64,000 nt of DNA. Origin: Atrichornis clamosus. Its lineage: Eukaryota; Chordata; Aves; Passeriformes; Menuridae. The notes under the pieces are model-generated. The model made no database searches. It was given only the letters and a program-made list of their open reading frames with translations, and had not been told where the DNA came from. Where the stretch lies: contig WBMZ01011704.1 of the NCBI GenBank assembly GCA_013400975.1, positions 1 to 64,000 of the forward strand, read 5' to 3'. This document shows positions 46,927-57,035 of the stretch, one piece after another (within the stretch, counting starts at the first letter, position 1; every line of letters starts with the position of its first letter). The translations under genes were made by a program, and so were the position numbers.

Positions 46927-49142
46927 ATATTTCGAACATGTAGGATTGATGTTGCTGTGTTTGTCCTCTCCATAGAAGACACTAAAATCCTAGGAGAAAA
47001 TTGCATTTGTTTGGGGTTTTTTAAAGTAGAATAATACAATAAACAAGCATGAGAAATCCAAGAGCTGACTCAGACTTTTGTGGGTACTGTTGAGCAGAAG
47101 AATATGTAGCTAGTTTTCCCTTTTTATAGGCTGCAAAACTGCAGCAGAAATACTGTTGTTTCTATAAATTATGCACTTACATCAGGGAAATATCATCATT
47201 CTTAAAACTGCCCCATCAATTCTTGCATCTGTCTTAAGGCACCTTAAACTCATTGATAGGGAGAAGAAGAGCATAGCAACAGAGAGCAAAGAAGATTAGT
47301 ATTTTTTATTGAAAAAACATGAAGGTCTACATCTATGATGTATTTACCATATATCCTTTAATGAATTATTTTCAGAACAAAATTTTTATCAGAACATGGA
47401 AAAGCTGAAATAGCATTTTAATTTTGATTAATATAGAATTTAATTCAGCATCACAAAGTATGCCGTCTCAATGTTTGAAACACTTCAGTGTTTGCACACT
47501 AGACACAAATTAGGTAATTTTGATCTGTTAAGTTGATGAAGTTGTAGTGGCGCACACATTTTCATGTTCATTCACTTGCTAAAAAGCCTTTGAAGGAATG
47601 CATGAGAGAAAGGTACAGAATAATGTTTTTTCCTTCCCAGAAAAGTACTATACCGTTTTAGAGAGGAAAAATTTGTGAGAGGAAAGTTTTATTGGTGTTA
47701 AGCAACTATTTAGGTATCTTTGGCACAATTTCTTTCTCTGATACAAGCTTTCTGTGTCATTTTGGATACGCCATACGAGAATAGATCAAAAGGTCTTCCA
47801 GAGATAGCCCGTTTGGTTGAACTAGAGTGCCTCCACATTCAATACAAAATTACAAAAGTAATTTTCTTAAGGGGGTTGCCACTTAAGTTAATCACTGAGC
47901 AATTGTCCCTTAAGGTGTAGAATACTTATATAACAGCAGTTGTGTTTGAAGGGTCATGCTGTTAAGGACCTCTGGGACATGTTATCAGAGCAACTTTCTT
48001 GGGACTTCCCAGCTCCAAACTCCAGTTCTTCTCCAGGGAGTCTCAATGACCAGGCAACTGTGACTTCAGATAGGATTGCTAAAGGTTCCAGAGTCCAGCT
48101 GCTGTGCAGTTCTCTGCACTAAAGCCCGGTTACAACTGGGTCTCTGCATTTTAGGGTAACGAACCTGAAGCCTCAGCAAATGTGACTGCTCCACAATTGC
48201 AGAGTCAGAAATACTAATTTTCTGGCAGGGATGTATTTGACCAAGCATCCACACAGAATTTCCATGGATGCTGTTTCTTGCCTCGGGGGAAAATGTAGTT
48301 GAATAACTCAGTGCAATTGAAAGACTGAAATTAAATATGTTTATGATACCACAAAGGTGACCTTCTGACCTCAATCACTAATACATTTTCACTAGTTTAA
48401 TTCCCAGACTGCTTGGTAATTTTTCTTACCTTCTTAACAAACATTATTATTTGTTGTTCAGAATTCAGAAATGAACTCTTACTGTTTTGTGTTTGAGTAT
48501 CACAATGGAATGTTTTGTTTGGAGTAGTATTGCATCATTCATTTAAAAACAACAGCTTTTAAGCCTTGTTCTTTATTAAAAAAGTTATTCTGAAACAACA
48601 CTAAAAATCCATGGTAACAGATATTTATACATAAAATATGCAGCAGTAATATTTGCTCCTGAGACGTAATCACCCATGGTTGATTACATTACAAATAAAA
48701 ACTTAGCATTTTCAATAACAAAAAGCTGTGTATTATGAATACACATTACATTTTATCAATGAGACTACTGAGTTACATAACAAAGAAAAATTCATTTTCT
48801 GTGTAGAATAAAAACAGAACAACTTGTTCTTCCCTTCCTTTTTAAGAGAGTGTTTGTCTGAGCTCCTCCTGTTTGCTCTGACTTCCAACAGATATTATTT
48901 GCTGCAGAATTTGAGGTGAGTAGTTGAAGGACAGACTTAAAATGAGGAATAATGATTACTTCAGAAGGGGTTGTCTTCTGAGGAAACACAGAAGTTTCTG
49001 GAATGAAGTTATTATTTTGTGTCATATTCAAATTAATTTTACAAAACCCTTAGTTTTTTTTATGTAGCCAACTGCAACTAAGTTGGTATTGTGGCCTATC
49101 TGAAACTTTAGGTTTACTTTGTGTATCCTGGTTTGCTAAAGT
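46927..49142. other. AT-rich unique DNA
   Basis: No gene seen. 47940-48250 is somewhat GC-richer, with a 102-codon minus frame (48066-48374) of no recognised family. Confidence 0.5.
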
Positions 49143-49925
49143 TCATAGAATCATAGAATATGCTGAGTTGGAAGGGACTCATCAGGATCATCACATACAA
49201 CTTCTGGCCCTCTGTAGGATACCCTAAAAGTCACACCATGTGCCTGAGAGCATTGTCCAAATGCTTTTTGAACTTTGTCAGGTTTGGTGCTGTGACCACT
49301 TCCCTGGGGAGCTTGTTCCAGTGCACAACCACCCTCTGGCAAAAGAACCTCTTCCTGATATCCAACCTAAACTTCCCCTGACACAGCTTGAGGCCATTCT
49401 CTCTAGTCCTCTCACTGGTCAACACAGAGTAGAGATCAGTGTCTGCCCCTCCCCTTCTGCTCACAAGGAAGATGTAGACTGCAATGAGGACTCCCTCAGT
49501 CTCCTTCTCTCTAGGCTGAACAAACCAAGTTACCTCGGCTAGTCCTCATGCAGCTTCCCCTTCAGACTCTCCACCATCCTTGTGGTCCTCCTTTGGATGC
49601 TAACATCTTAACGCCTTTTTAGTATTGCAGTGCCCAAAACTGCCCCCAGCACTTGAGGTGAGGCCGCCTGAGTGCTGAACAGAGCAGGACAATCCCTGCC
49701 CTTGCCTGGCTGGTGATGCTGGGCCTGATGCCCCCCAGGACAGGGTTAGCCCTCCTGGCTGCCAGGGCACTTCTCACTCATGTTCAACTTGCCATCGACC
49801 AGGACATACAGGTCCCTTTCTGCAGTGCTGCTCTCCAGCCTCTTGTTCCCCAGTCTATGCACACAGACAGGGTTGCCTCGTTCCAGGTGCAGAATCCTGC
49901 ATTTGCCCTTGTTAAATTTCATACA
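49143..49925 (-). mobile_element. CR1 LINE, C-terminal ORF2 plus 3' UTR
   Basis: The 3' end is at about 49143 ('catagaatcatagaatatgc'). The minus strand reads from the [13 protein letters not shown] block down to the terminus. Minus frame 49231-49464 includes the RLDIRKRFFCQRVVVHWNKL block. Same subfamily as 19105-19818. The 'ctggctgccagggcact' block at 49757-49773 is the reverse complement of the shared ctggcagcca phrase. Inactive. Confidence 0.94.
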
Positions 49926-51384
49926 GTATATTCTTATTCTTATGTGGTATATAAGTTATGTACCTGCTGTGGCTTATATCTAGGTGAAGATGCAAATGTA
50001 GCAAATACCATTCATGTACTATAAAAATTGAGTGGCGCAGTGTGTCCTGTAAAATTAAAAAAGGGTATAAAGTTCAACTGAATTGTGAATGCACTTTTGA
50101 TATTCCCCTAGTTGCAGATATAACAGTGCTGTTAATTAAAAATGTAAGCTGCAGGTACTCAGTGCCACAACTAACAGATGAATGTGTGATTAGAATCAAA
50201 TGAAGGCAAATTGAATTAATTCCTCCTGGGGTAGTATGGTGTATCTGGCATATAGTCCATGGTCCCAAAGCTTAGAACATTGCCTGTTGCACTATGTGAG
50301 ACATCCCTGAAATGAAAGAATATTTGGCAGAGGACCAGAAAGCCACAGGAGAATTTCTAGATTTAACACTCAAAGAATGCTTGTGGTGCATAATTTTTTA
50401 GTATGCTTACAAATTCTCTCATGCCTATGAGAAGAAGGGGGATGTTTTCCTCCGAAAAATTTGTTCCCAGCTTTTTTACTTTTTTTACTTTTTAAGATGG
50501 GGTGAGTAGAGTACTAAACCTTTGAAAGAATTCTGCTTAGCCCAGCAAACAAGAAATTCGGACAGGCTGAACATATGATTTAAGTCACTATTCACATGTA
50601 GTGATCACAGTGGTTTTGTGTGATGGTGGAAAAGTAGGTCAGATGTAACTGCTGTTAAATCACATGATTGATAGTGAGGCTACACAAGAAGATAATCTGC
50701 TGAATAAATCCTTGCCTATGTAAAGAAATGAAATGGGGCCACATGGCTGTTAAGACTTATATGATGGTGTCGATCTGTGATCTAGTTCTGTACCCAGCTA
50801 AGCGTCTTATCTCCAAGCTGTGTCTTGGAGTGTTCCCTTCTTTTGTATCTCTGAGCTAGGGAGTACCCACCTTCTGCCTCCCAGCAAGACAAGTTTTTGA
50901 GTCAGAAAAGCTGGCCACTTAGATGTCCCGACAAGCTTATTGATTCATTGATCTAGCAAGATCTGAGTCAATAGTGCAGGTCTGGAACCAAATTCTGAGT
51001 TGACTCATTGTAACTCCAGCGTAAATTTGCTGAAGCACTGCTGGTACTCTGTACTGACAAGAGGTAGCAGAACATGGTGAAGATCAAGTCAGAACTGAAA
51101 CTTTGGTTGTGTTGTGGTAGTTTTCTGTAGCTTTGACTTAGCAAGAAAGGAAATACAATCATGTAGTAGCAAAATTTTTGCAAAGGAAGTAGCTTACTTT
51201 AGTAGTGTGCACTTTTCCTCTCTTCTTTAAAAGCTAAGTCATTCAGTAGTCAATCAACTAATGATTATTATTCAGCATGATCAGTGTTCATTAATTGTCC
51301 TGTGATTTCTTTCTATAGTTAAAGAAAAGGAAAAATGAAAAAAGAGAGAAAAAACCCCAAACACTTAGCGTTACATATTGTGAT
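49926..51384. other. Unique DNA
   Basis: No gene seen. 50720-50960 is less AT-rich but unrecognised. Confidence 0.5.
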
Positions 51385-52314
51385 AATATCTGAATATCAC
51401 GTGGCTGAGGTACTCAACAACTTTTTTGCCTCAGTCTTCAAAGGCCACCTCTCTTCCCACGCTTCTCGAGTAGGTGGACAGCAGGATGGGAGCTGGGGAA
51501 GCAAGGTGCTTCCCACTGTAAGTAAAGATCAGCTCATGACCACCTGAAGACCCTAAACGTACGTAAGTCTTTGAGATCCACTGGGATGCATCCCAGAGTC
51601 CTGAGGGAATTGGTTGATGTAGTTGCCAAGCCAGTCTCCATGATATCTGAAAAGTTCTGGTAGCCAGGTGAAGTCCTAGGTGACTGGAAAAAGGGAAACT
51701 TTCTATTCATTTTTAAAAACAGTAGAAAGGAGGACCCTGGGACCTGTCAGTTTCACCTCTGTGCCTGGGAAAATCATGGAACAGATCCTCCTAGAACCTC
51801 TGCTAAGGCACATGGAGGGCAGGGAGGTGATCCAAGACAGCCAGCACAGCTTCACAAGGGACAAGCCCCACGTGACCAACTTTGTGACCTTCAACAATGG
51901 ACTGACTCCATCAGTGGCCAAGGTAAGGACTACAGAATTCAGGTATCTGGACTTCTGTAAAGCCTTTGGCATGGTCACCAACAACATCCTTCTCTCGAAA
52001 TTGCAGATAAATGGATTTGATGGGTGGACTGTTAGGACACCCAGTTGGGTGGGAGCATCATTTTGCTGAAGAGTAGGAAGGCTCTGCGGAGGGATCTGGA
52101 CGGATTGGATTAATGGCCCAAGGCCAACAGCATGAGGTTCAAGACCAAGTGCCTGGTCCTGCACTTTGATCACAACAACCCCACGAAATGCTACAGTCTA
52201 GGGGCAGAGTGGCTGGGAAATAGCCCAGTCAAAAAGGCCCTGGGAGTGCTGGTCAACAGCCTGCTGAACATGACCCAGCATGTGCCCAGGTGGCCAAGAA
52301 GGAAAATGGCAACC
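51385..52314 (+). mobile_element. CR1 LINE, 5' part of a copy split by an LTR
   Basis: It begins with the AEVLNNFFASVF block (about 51403-51438), then the long pre-RT and RT palm blocks. The 129-codon frame 51680-52069 holds [20 protein letters not shown] and a box A reading YLDFCKAFG, where the family has KAFD. Around 52047-52082 the copy jumps from the GWTVR block to the ALRRDLD block, so box C (FADD) is deleted. The element is then interrupted at 52314 and resumes at 54536. Confidence 0.94.
52310..52314. repeat. Target-site duplication, left copy (CAACC)
   Basis: CAACC directly precedes the TG of the LTR and is repeated directly after the terminal CA at 54536-54540. Confidence 0.85.
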
Positions 52315-52521
52315 TGTTACAAACCTGTGTTTGTGGTTGCTTAAAAAATCAGCAGCAAGGGTATCAGTAAAAAACCCCATATTTAATATTAAGCAACAGC
52401 ACCACGAAGTTTGTTGGCAAGGTGTAGCATTCCACTGTGGGGAAACGTGGAGTGTTCTTTTGACACGAATGATCTGTGAGGCAATCAAGCCAAACAAGGC
52501 AAATATTATGTCTGAGAACCG

Positions 52522-52527
52522 TTTATT
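52522..52527 (-). promoter_or_regulatory. Polyadenylation signal of the long LTR
   Basis: The minus strand reads AATAAAC. It lies about 615 bases downstream of the TATA box, with U5 of about 190 bases beyond. Confidence 0.65.
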
Positions 52528-53142
52528 GAAACAAGAAAAATGCATTCTTTTACTAAAGAAGAAGAGAACAGGAAGGAAAGAAGGAAGGAAGAGGAAAAAG
52601 AATGGCTAAAGAGAGAGGGGAGACAGAGAGAAAGTGGGCGTTACCACCAGGACTTCAGGATGTGCCATCGGTGTCCCACCAGCAGGTGGGCTGTGCTCGC
52701 TCCCTGTCCGGGGAGCCTGCCCAGCTCTCAGGGCAGTGCAGTTCTAACGACAGGGCTCCCAGATGGCCGGACACGAGGTGAGTCAGTGCTTGGGTGGGAG
52801 GTACAGAAGCCTGGACAGGGTCGTGGTGTGATCGTGGCAGCAGGCTGGATCAACAAAGCAGGCTGGAAAGCAGGTGGCTCGGGTGGGGATGAGGCAGGCA
52901 GGGATGAAGCAGGTGGAGGTGCCGAGAAGGAACGCAGGGAGGGCAGGACACAGGCTAGACTTGAGGTTCAGAGGTGGTTGGTAGCAAGCCAGGTGTTCAT
53001 CCAAGCATCCAGCAGGAGGGAGAGGACAAGTAAGCCAGAGAGAACTAACTGAAGAGAACACACTGAAGAGAGCACTGAGAGAACGCCAGAGAGATCTCTG
53101 GGGAGAACTGAAGAGTACTCTCTAGAACTTGTGACGCAGTTG

Positions 53143-53151
53143 CTTTTATAA
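53143..53151 (-). promoter_or_regulatory. TATA box of the long LTR
   Basis: The minus strand reads GGTTATAAAAGC, a near-ideal TATA box, preceded by GC-rich U3 sequence. Transcription would start near 53115 and run leftwards. The downstream 53030-53125 sequence has repeated CTCTTCAGT-type phrases. Confidence 0.7.
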
Positions 53152-53586
53152 CCCCTGGCCCTCCCAAGGTCTGCTCACTGGCAGGAGACCACTGGCCATC
53201 CAAAGGTTCGATGGCAGTCCATTGGTGGGGACATTTTGCCACCAGATTGGAGAGACTTCCCAGAGGACACTTGGCAGCCCCCTCCTATCCTGACTGCCTA
53301 TTCCATAGGAGAGGTGAAATGGTGGTCAGGCAAAGTCTCCTCAGAGACAGCCTCCACCTTCTCCAAGTTGCCTCCTGCAAGTGGCACATGTGCAGCCCCT
53401 CCCCCACATACCTCTAGTCAAACAATGTTGAGACAATAATCAGAGTTAAATTGGTTCTTCACACAAGATTCACCCTACTACTTACAGGACAGTTAAGGCA
53501 GACCAAGGGAAAACAAGCAACAACAGAACTAAAACCAAAATCCAGGCAATCAAAACAGAAATGAACTGAGAACTATCTAGGGGGTA

Positions 53587-53622
53587 GTGTGTGTGTGTGT
53601 GTGTATTTGTGTGTGTGTGTGA
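53587..53622. repeat. (TG)n microsatellite in U3
   Basis: Nine TG/GT dinucleotides, an ATTT interruption, then about seven more. It lies within the U3 of the long LTR. Confidence 0.92.
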
Positions 53623-53674
53623 CAAAAGGACAGTGAGAGCACAGATAAAAAACAATACGACCTAAAATATTAAC

Positions 53675-53905
53675 AGCACTCAAACTTAACAGTACTTTAA
53701 CTTATCTTATACCTTAACTTATACCTTAAACTTAACAATTTAACAAAGGAACAACGCTTAACTTATAATGTAACAATTTAACAGAGGAATAACACTTAAC
53801 AACATTTAACCTAATTTACAACTTCAAAGTCAAACTTAGCAACTTAACAGAAGAACACAGCAGCATTTAACTTAGCTTATAACTTATGGCTTAACCTTTC
53901 TTACA
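53675..53905. repeat. Degenerate TTAAC-rich array in U3
   Basis: The phrases aacttaac, atttaaca, cttatac and aacttat recur more than twenty times in about 230 bases, at irregular spacing. It is a decayed tandem array internal to the LTR. Confidence 0.6.
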
Positions 53906-54535
53906 GGCCTAATTTACTGAGATATCTAAGGCACTTAAACATCTAAGAGACCAGCATTTCTCCCAAATTTGCTATAGCATATGTACAGGTGCATCTACAC
54001 AAAGAGTCAGTGCAATAAGGTACCTGTGAAAAATTCCCCTCAGAGGTCAGTGAAATACTTCCTTCAGATGCTTTTGCATCTCCCCAAGGGGCGAAGGGTC
54101 GGCCATGAGTAGTGAGGGCATCAGCCCAGGACTCATTCGGCAATCCTGCAGGTACAGCAGACGTGAGAGTTCGCTGTCTCAGAGAGGCCCCACGCAGGGG
54201 AGGTTGCTGGTCACAGCCCGCTGCGGTCCAGAAGAGCTCAAAGGGTCTCATTTCGGACCACAGTTTATAGAGTCGCAAGAGAATGGCTTTAGTCATAACA
54301 ATATTTCATCCTGGACACAGTTTGGGTCGGCACTGTCTTTGAAAATGTGAGAATAGAGATGTTAAAGAAAACAAGGGATTGTTATAAACAGCTGTTTGTG
54401 GGAGCAGACAAGGTTTTTGATAAGCTCAGAAAGAGCTGAGCCCAGGTGCTGTCCATCAAGGTAGAGGCCTAATGAGAATTTCTCACATTTCAGTGTGGCC
54501 TGGAAAAGAAAGGAGCGGGGAAATGCATCACCACA

Positions 54536-54540
54536 CAACC
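54536..54540. repeat. Target-site duplication, right copy (CAACC)
   Basis: Identical to 52310-52314. CR1 sequence resumes straight after it with ttggccttta. Confidence 0.85.
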
Positions 54541-55130
54541 TTGGCCTTTATCAGAAATATTTTGGCCAGCAGGACCTGGGCAGCGATCTTCCCTCTATAC
54601 TTGGCACTGGTGAGGCCACATCCTGAGTTCTGTGTCCTGTTCTGGGCTCCTCAATCCTGACAGGATATTGAGGTGCTGGAGCGAGTCCAGAGAAGGGCAA
54701 TGGAGCTGGTGAAGGATCTGGAGCACAAGTCTTATGAGCAGTGGCTAAGGGAGCTGGGGTTGTTTAGCCTGGAGAAAAGGAGGCTCGGTGGTGACCTTAT
54801 CATTCCCTACAACTACTTGAAAGGAGGTCTAGCCAGGTGAGGGCTGGTCTCTTCTCCCAGAAAATTACTGACAGGACAAGAGGATACAATTTTAAGCTGT
54901 GCCAGCTGAGGTTTATGTTGGACATTAAGAAGAATTTCTTCACAGATGGGATGATTAGACTCTGGAATGGGCTGCCCACAGAAGTTTGCAGTCAGTGTCC
55001 CTGAGGCATTTAAGGAAAGACTGGATATGGCACTTAGTGCCATGATCTAGTTGACATGGTAGTGTTCAGTCATAGGTTAGATCTGATGATCTCAGAGGTC
55101 TTTTCCAACTACATTGAATCTGTGATTCTG
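54541..55130 (+). mobile_element. CR1 LINE, 3' part of the split copy
   Basis: It continues ORF2 exactly where 52314 left off. The consensus runs '...aatggcatcctggcctgtatcag', and here 'aatggcaacc' is followed by 'ttggcctttatcag'. It contains the [20 protein letters not shown] block (about 54672-54731) and [20 protein letters not shown] (about 54736-54795). The 3' UTR ends in 'gaatctgtgattctg' at 55130. Confidence 0.95.
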
Positions 55131-56082
55131 ATTTAGGGTTATTTAATATCTTCATTAATGAGACAGATGAAGGGATTGAGCACAGCCTTAGCAAATTTGC
55201 AGATGACACCAAGCTGAGCAGTGAAGTTGACATGCCTGAAGGATGGTGTGCCATCCAGAGGGATCTGGACAAGCTCAAGAAGTGGGCCCATGGGAATCTC
55301 ATGAGGCTTAATGAGAGCAAGTGCAAGGTGCTGCACCTGGGTCAGGGCAACCCCTGGTATCAACACAGGCTGGGGGATGAACAGATCCAGAGCAGCCCTG
55401 CTGAGAAAGATTTGGGGCTACTGGTGAATATGAGGCTTAATGTGAGCCAGAGATGGGAGCTTCCAGCCTAGAAAGCCAACTGTGTCCTGGGATCCACCAA
55501 AAGCAGCATGGCCAGCAGGGTGAGGGACAGGATTCTTCTCCTCTACTCCGCTCTGGTGAGACCCCACCTTGAGTGCTGCATTCAGCTCTGGGGTCCCCAG
55601 AACAGGAAGGACATGGACCTGTTAGAATGAGTCCAGAGGGACACCAAGGTGATTAGATGGATGGAAAATCCTTCCTGCGAGAAAAGGCTGAGAGAACTGG
55701 AATTGTTCAGCCTGGAAAAGAAAAGGCTTGGTGGTGATCTCATTGCAGCCTGTCAGTACCTGAAGACAGCTTACAAGAAAGTCAGAGAGGGACTTTTGGC
55801 AAGGGCAAGGGGAAATGGCTCCAGACTGAAAGAGAGTAGGTTTAGATTAGAAAATAGGAAGAAATTCTTCACTGTGGGGAGGGTGAGGCACTGGAACAGG
55901 TTGCCCAGAGCACTTGTGGATGCCTCATCCCTGAATTGTTCAAGGCCATTTTGGATGGATAATTGAGCAACTTGATCTAGTAGAAGCTGTCCTTGCCCAC
56001 AACAGGTGTGCTGGAACTATATCATCTTTAAGGTCCCTTGCAGCCTAAGCCATTCTATGATTTTATGATTCTGTGATCTCTC
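55131..56082 (+). mobile_element. Second CR1 LINE abutting the first
   Basis: It starts in the LFNIFINE block directly at the tail of the previous CR1. Box C is intact here: KFADDTKLS at 55193-55219. Two nonsense codons in an otherwise readable ORF2 are C-to-T changes: CAG to TAG at 55469-55471, and CGA to TGA in the LLERVQR block (about 55626-55628). The 3' end is complete, with 'attctatgattttatgattc' near 56050-56070. It is 5'-truncated, of an older subfamily, and inactive. Confidence 0.95.
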
Positions 56083-56619
56083 TCATATCTATTGGTAGTA
56101 TTTGGACAAGCCATATGTTACTACTGTCTAAGAACACTTGCATTTTCAAGAACATAGAATTTCTATACCAGTGAGTGATTTAATATCCTGGTGACTGAAG
56201 GAAAGTTTAATTTTTAGTTTAATATTTTTTCTGCTTCTGGCAGTTTGTTCTGAAATTAGAAGGCAGCAAATGTCAAACATACCTACTTGCCTGATTTGTT
56301 ATCATGAAAGAGAATTGTGACTCACATTGCTATCATTTTCCCAATGAGTTTTTCTAGGATTCTTCTGACAAATGTGAAAATTAGTCAATTATATGACATG
56401 TAATTCTAATGGGTTTGGTAATATAATCCTGTGTAGTACTAATATTCTGTTGCTCTTCTATCTATTCAGTCTGCTGCTGTTCAGTTGCTGTTTTATTTCT
56501 AGCACAGTCTCAGCTTCTATAGGCAACCCAGGGTGGGTAAAACTGCGGAGCGAACTAACTAATGTTCTGGCAAGATTGCTGTCTATATCCTTGTGAGATT
56601 GTGGAGATCCTGGGACTTA
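56083..56619. other. AT-rich unique DNA
   Basis: Nothing recognisable between two CR1 fragments. Confidence 0.55.
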
Positions 56620-57035
56620 ATGTACAGAGGAAGGCAAATGTTGCTCACATCTTCAAAAAAAGGCCAAAAGGATGATCTGGGAATCTGTAGGCCATCAGGC
56701 TCCCTTCAACTCTTGGGAACACCATGGAGCAAGTCCTCTTGGAGGTAATTTCAGGGCACATGAGAAAGGGAAAAGGGCCTGGGAACAGTCAGCATGTATT
56801 TACTAAAGACAAATCATATGAGACTTTGCCTTCTGAGATTTATGTTGTCTTTAGCTGAGCTATTACAGTCTGGAGGACTAGACAACTACGTTGGTAAAAA
56901 ACTGGGTGGATAACTGGGCCCAGAAGATAGTGGTTAATGGGTCATACTCAGCATCTTTGACAAGCGGAATACTATGGGAGTCTACACTGGGACCCTTCCT
57001 GTTCAGTGTCTTTGTCAACAGCCTATATTTTTTTA
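56620..57035 (+). mobile_element. CR1 LINE fragment, RT palm, both ends missing
   Basis: Contains 'ttgctcacatcttcaaaaaa' (pre-RT), an MEQVLLEVI block (about 56722-56750), an NWVDNWAQKIVVNG block (about 56900-56941), and STLGPFLFSVFVNS (about 56979-57020), matching the usual SVLGPVLFNIFIND. It stops before box C. Heavily decayed. Confidence 0.82.

Larger units (their letters stand above)
52315..54535 (-). mobile_element. Long solo LTR (about 2.2 kb) of an endogenous retrovirus
   Basis: Edges are set by the broken CR1 on both sides, a perfect 5 bp duplication CAACC, and TG...CA ends. On the minus strand it starts TGTGGTGATGC and ends TTTGTAACA. U3 runs from 54535 to near 53115 and contains a TTAAC-rich array, a TG microsatellite and a 117-codon frame. 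A TATA box (53143-53151) is followed about 620 bases later by AATAAA (52522-52527), implying an R region of about 600 bases and a U5 of about 190. One promoter and one poly(A) signal, with no polypurine tract, primer site or gag/pol, point to a single LTR left by recombination. A 5 bp duplication fits the ERVL class, but this is inference. Confidence 0.85.

Noticed and set aside
52540..53052. 170-codon plus frame, longest in the window
   Set aside because: It lies antisense in the R region of the long LTR. It is purine-rich low-complexity sequence coding Lys/Glu/Arg/Gly, with no domain.
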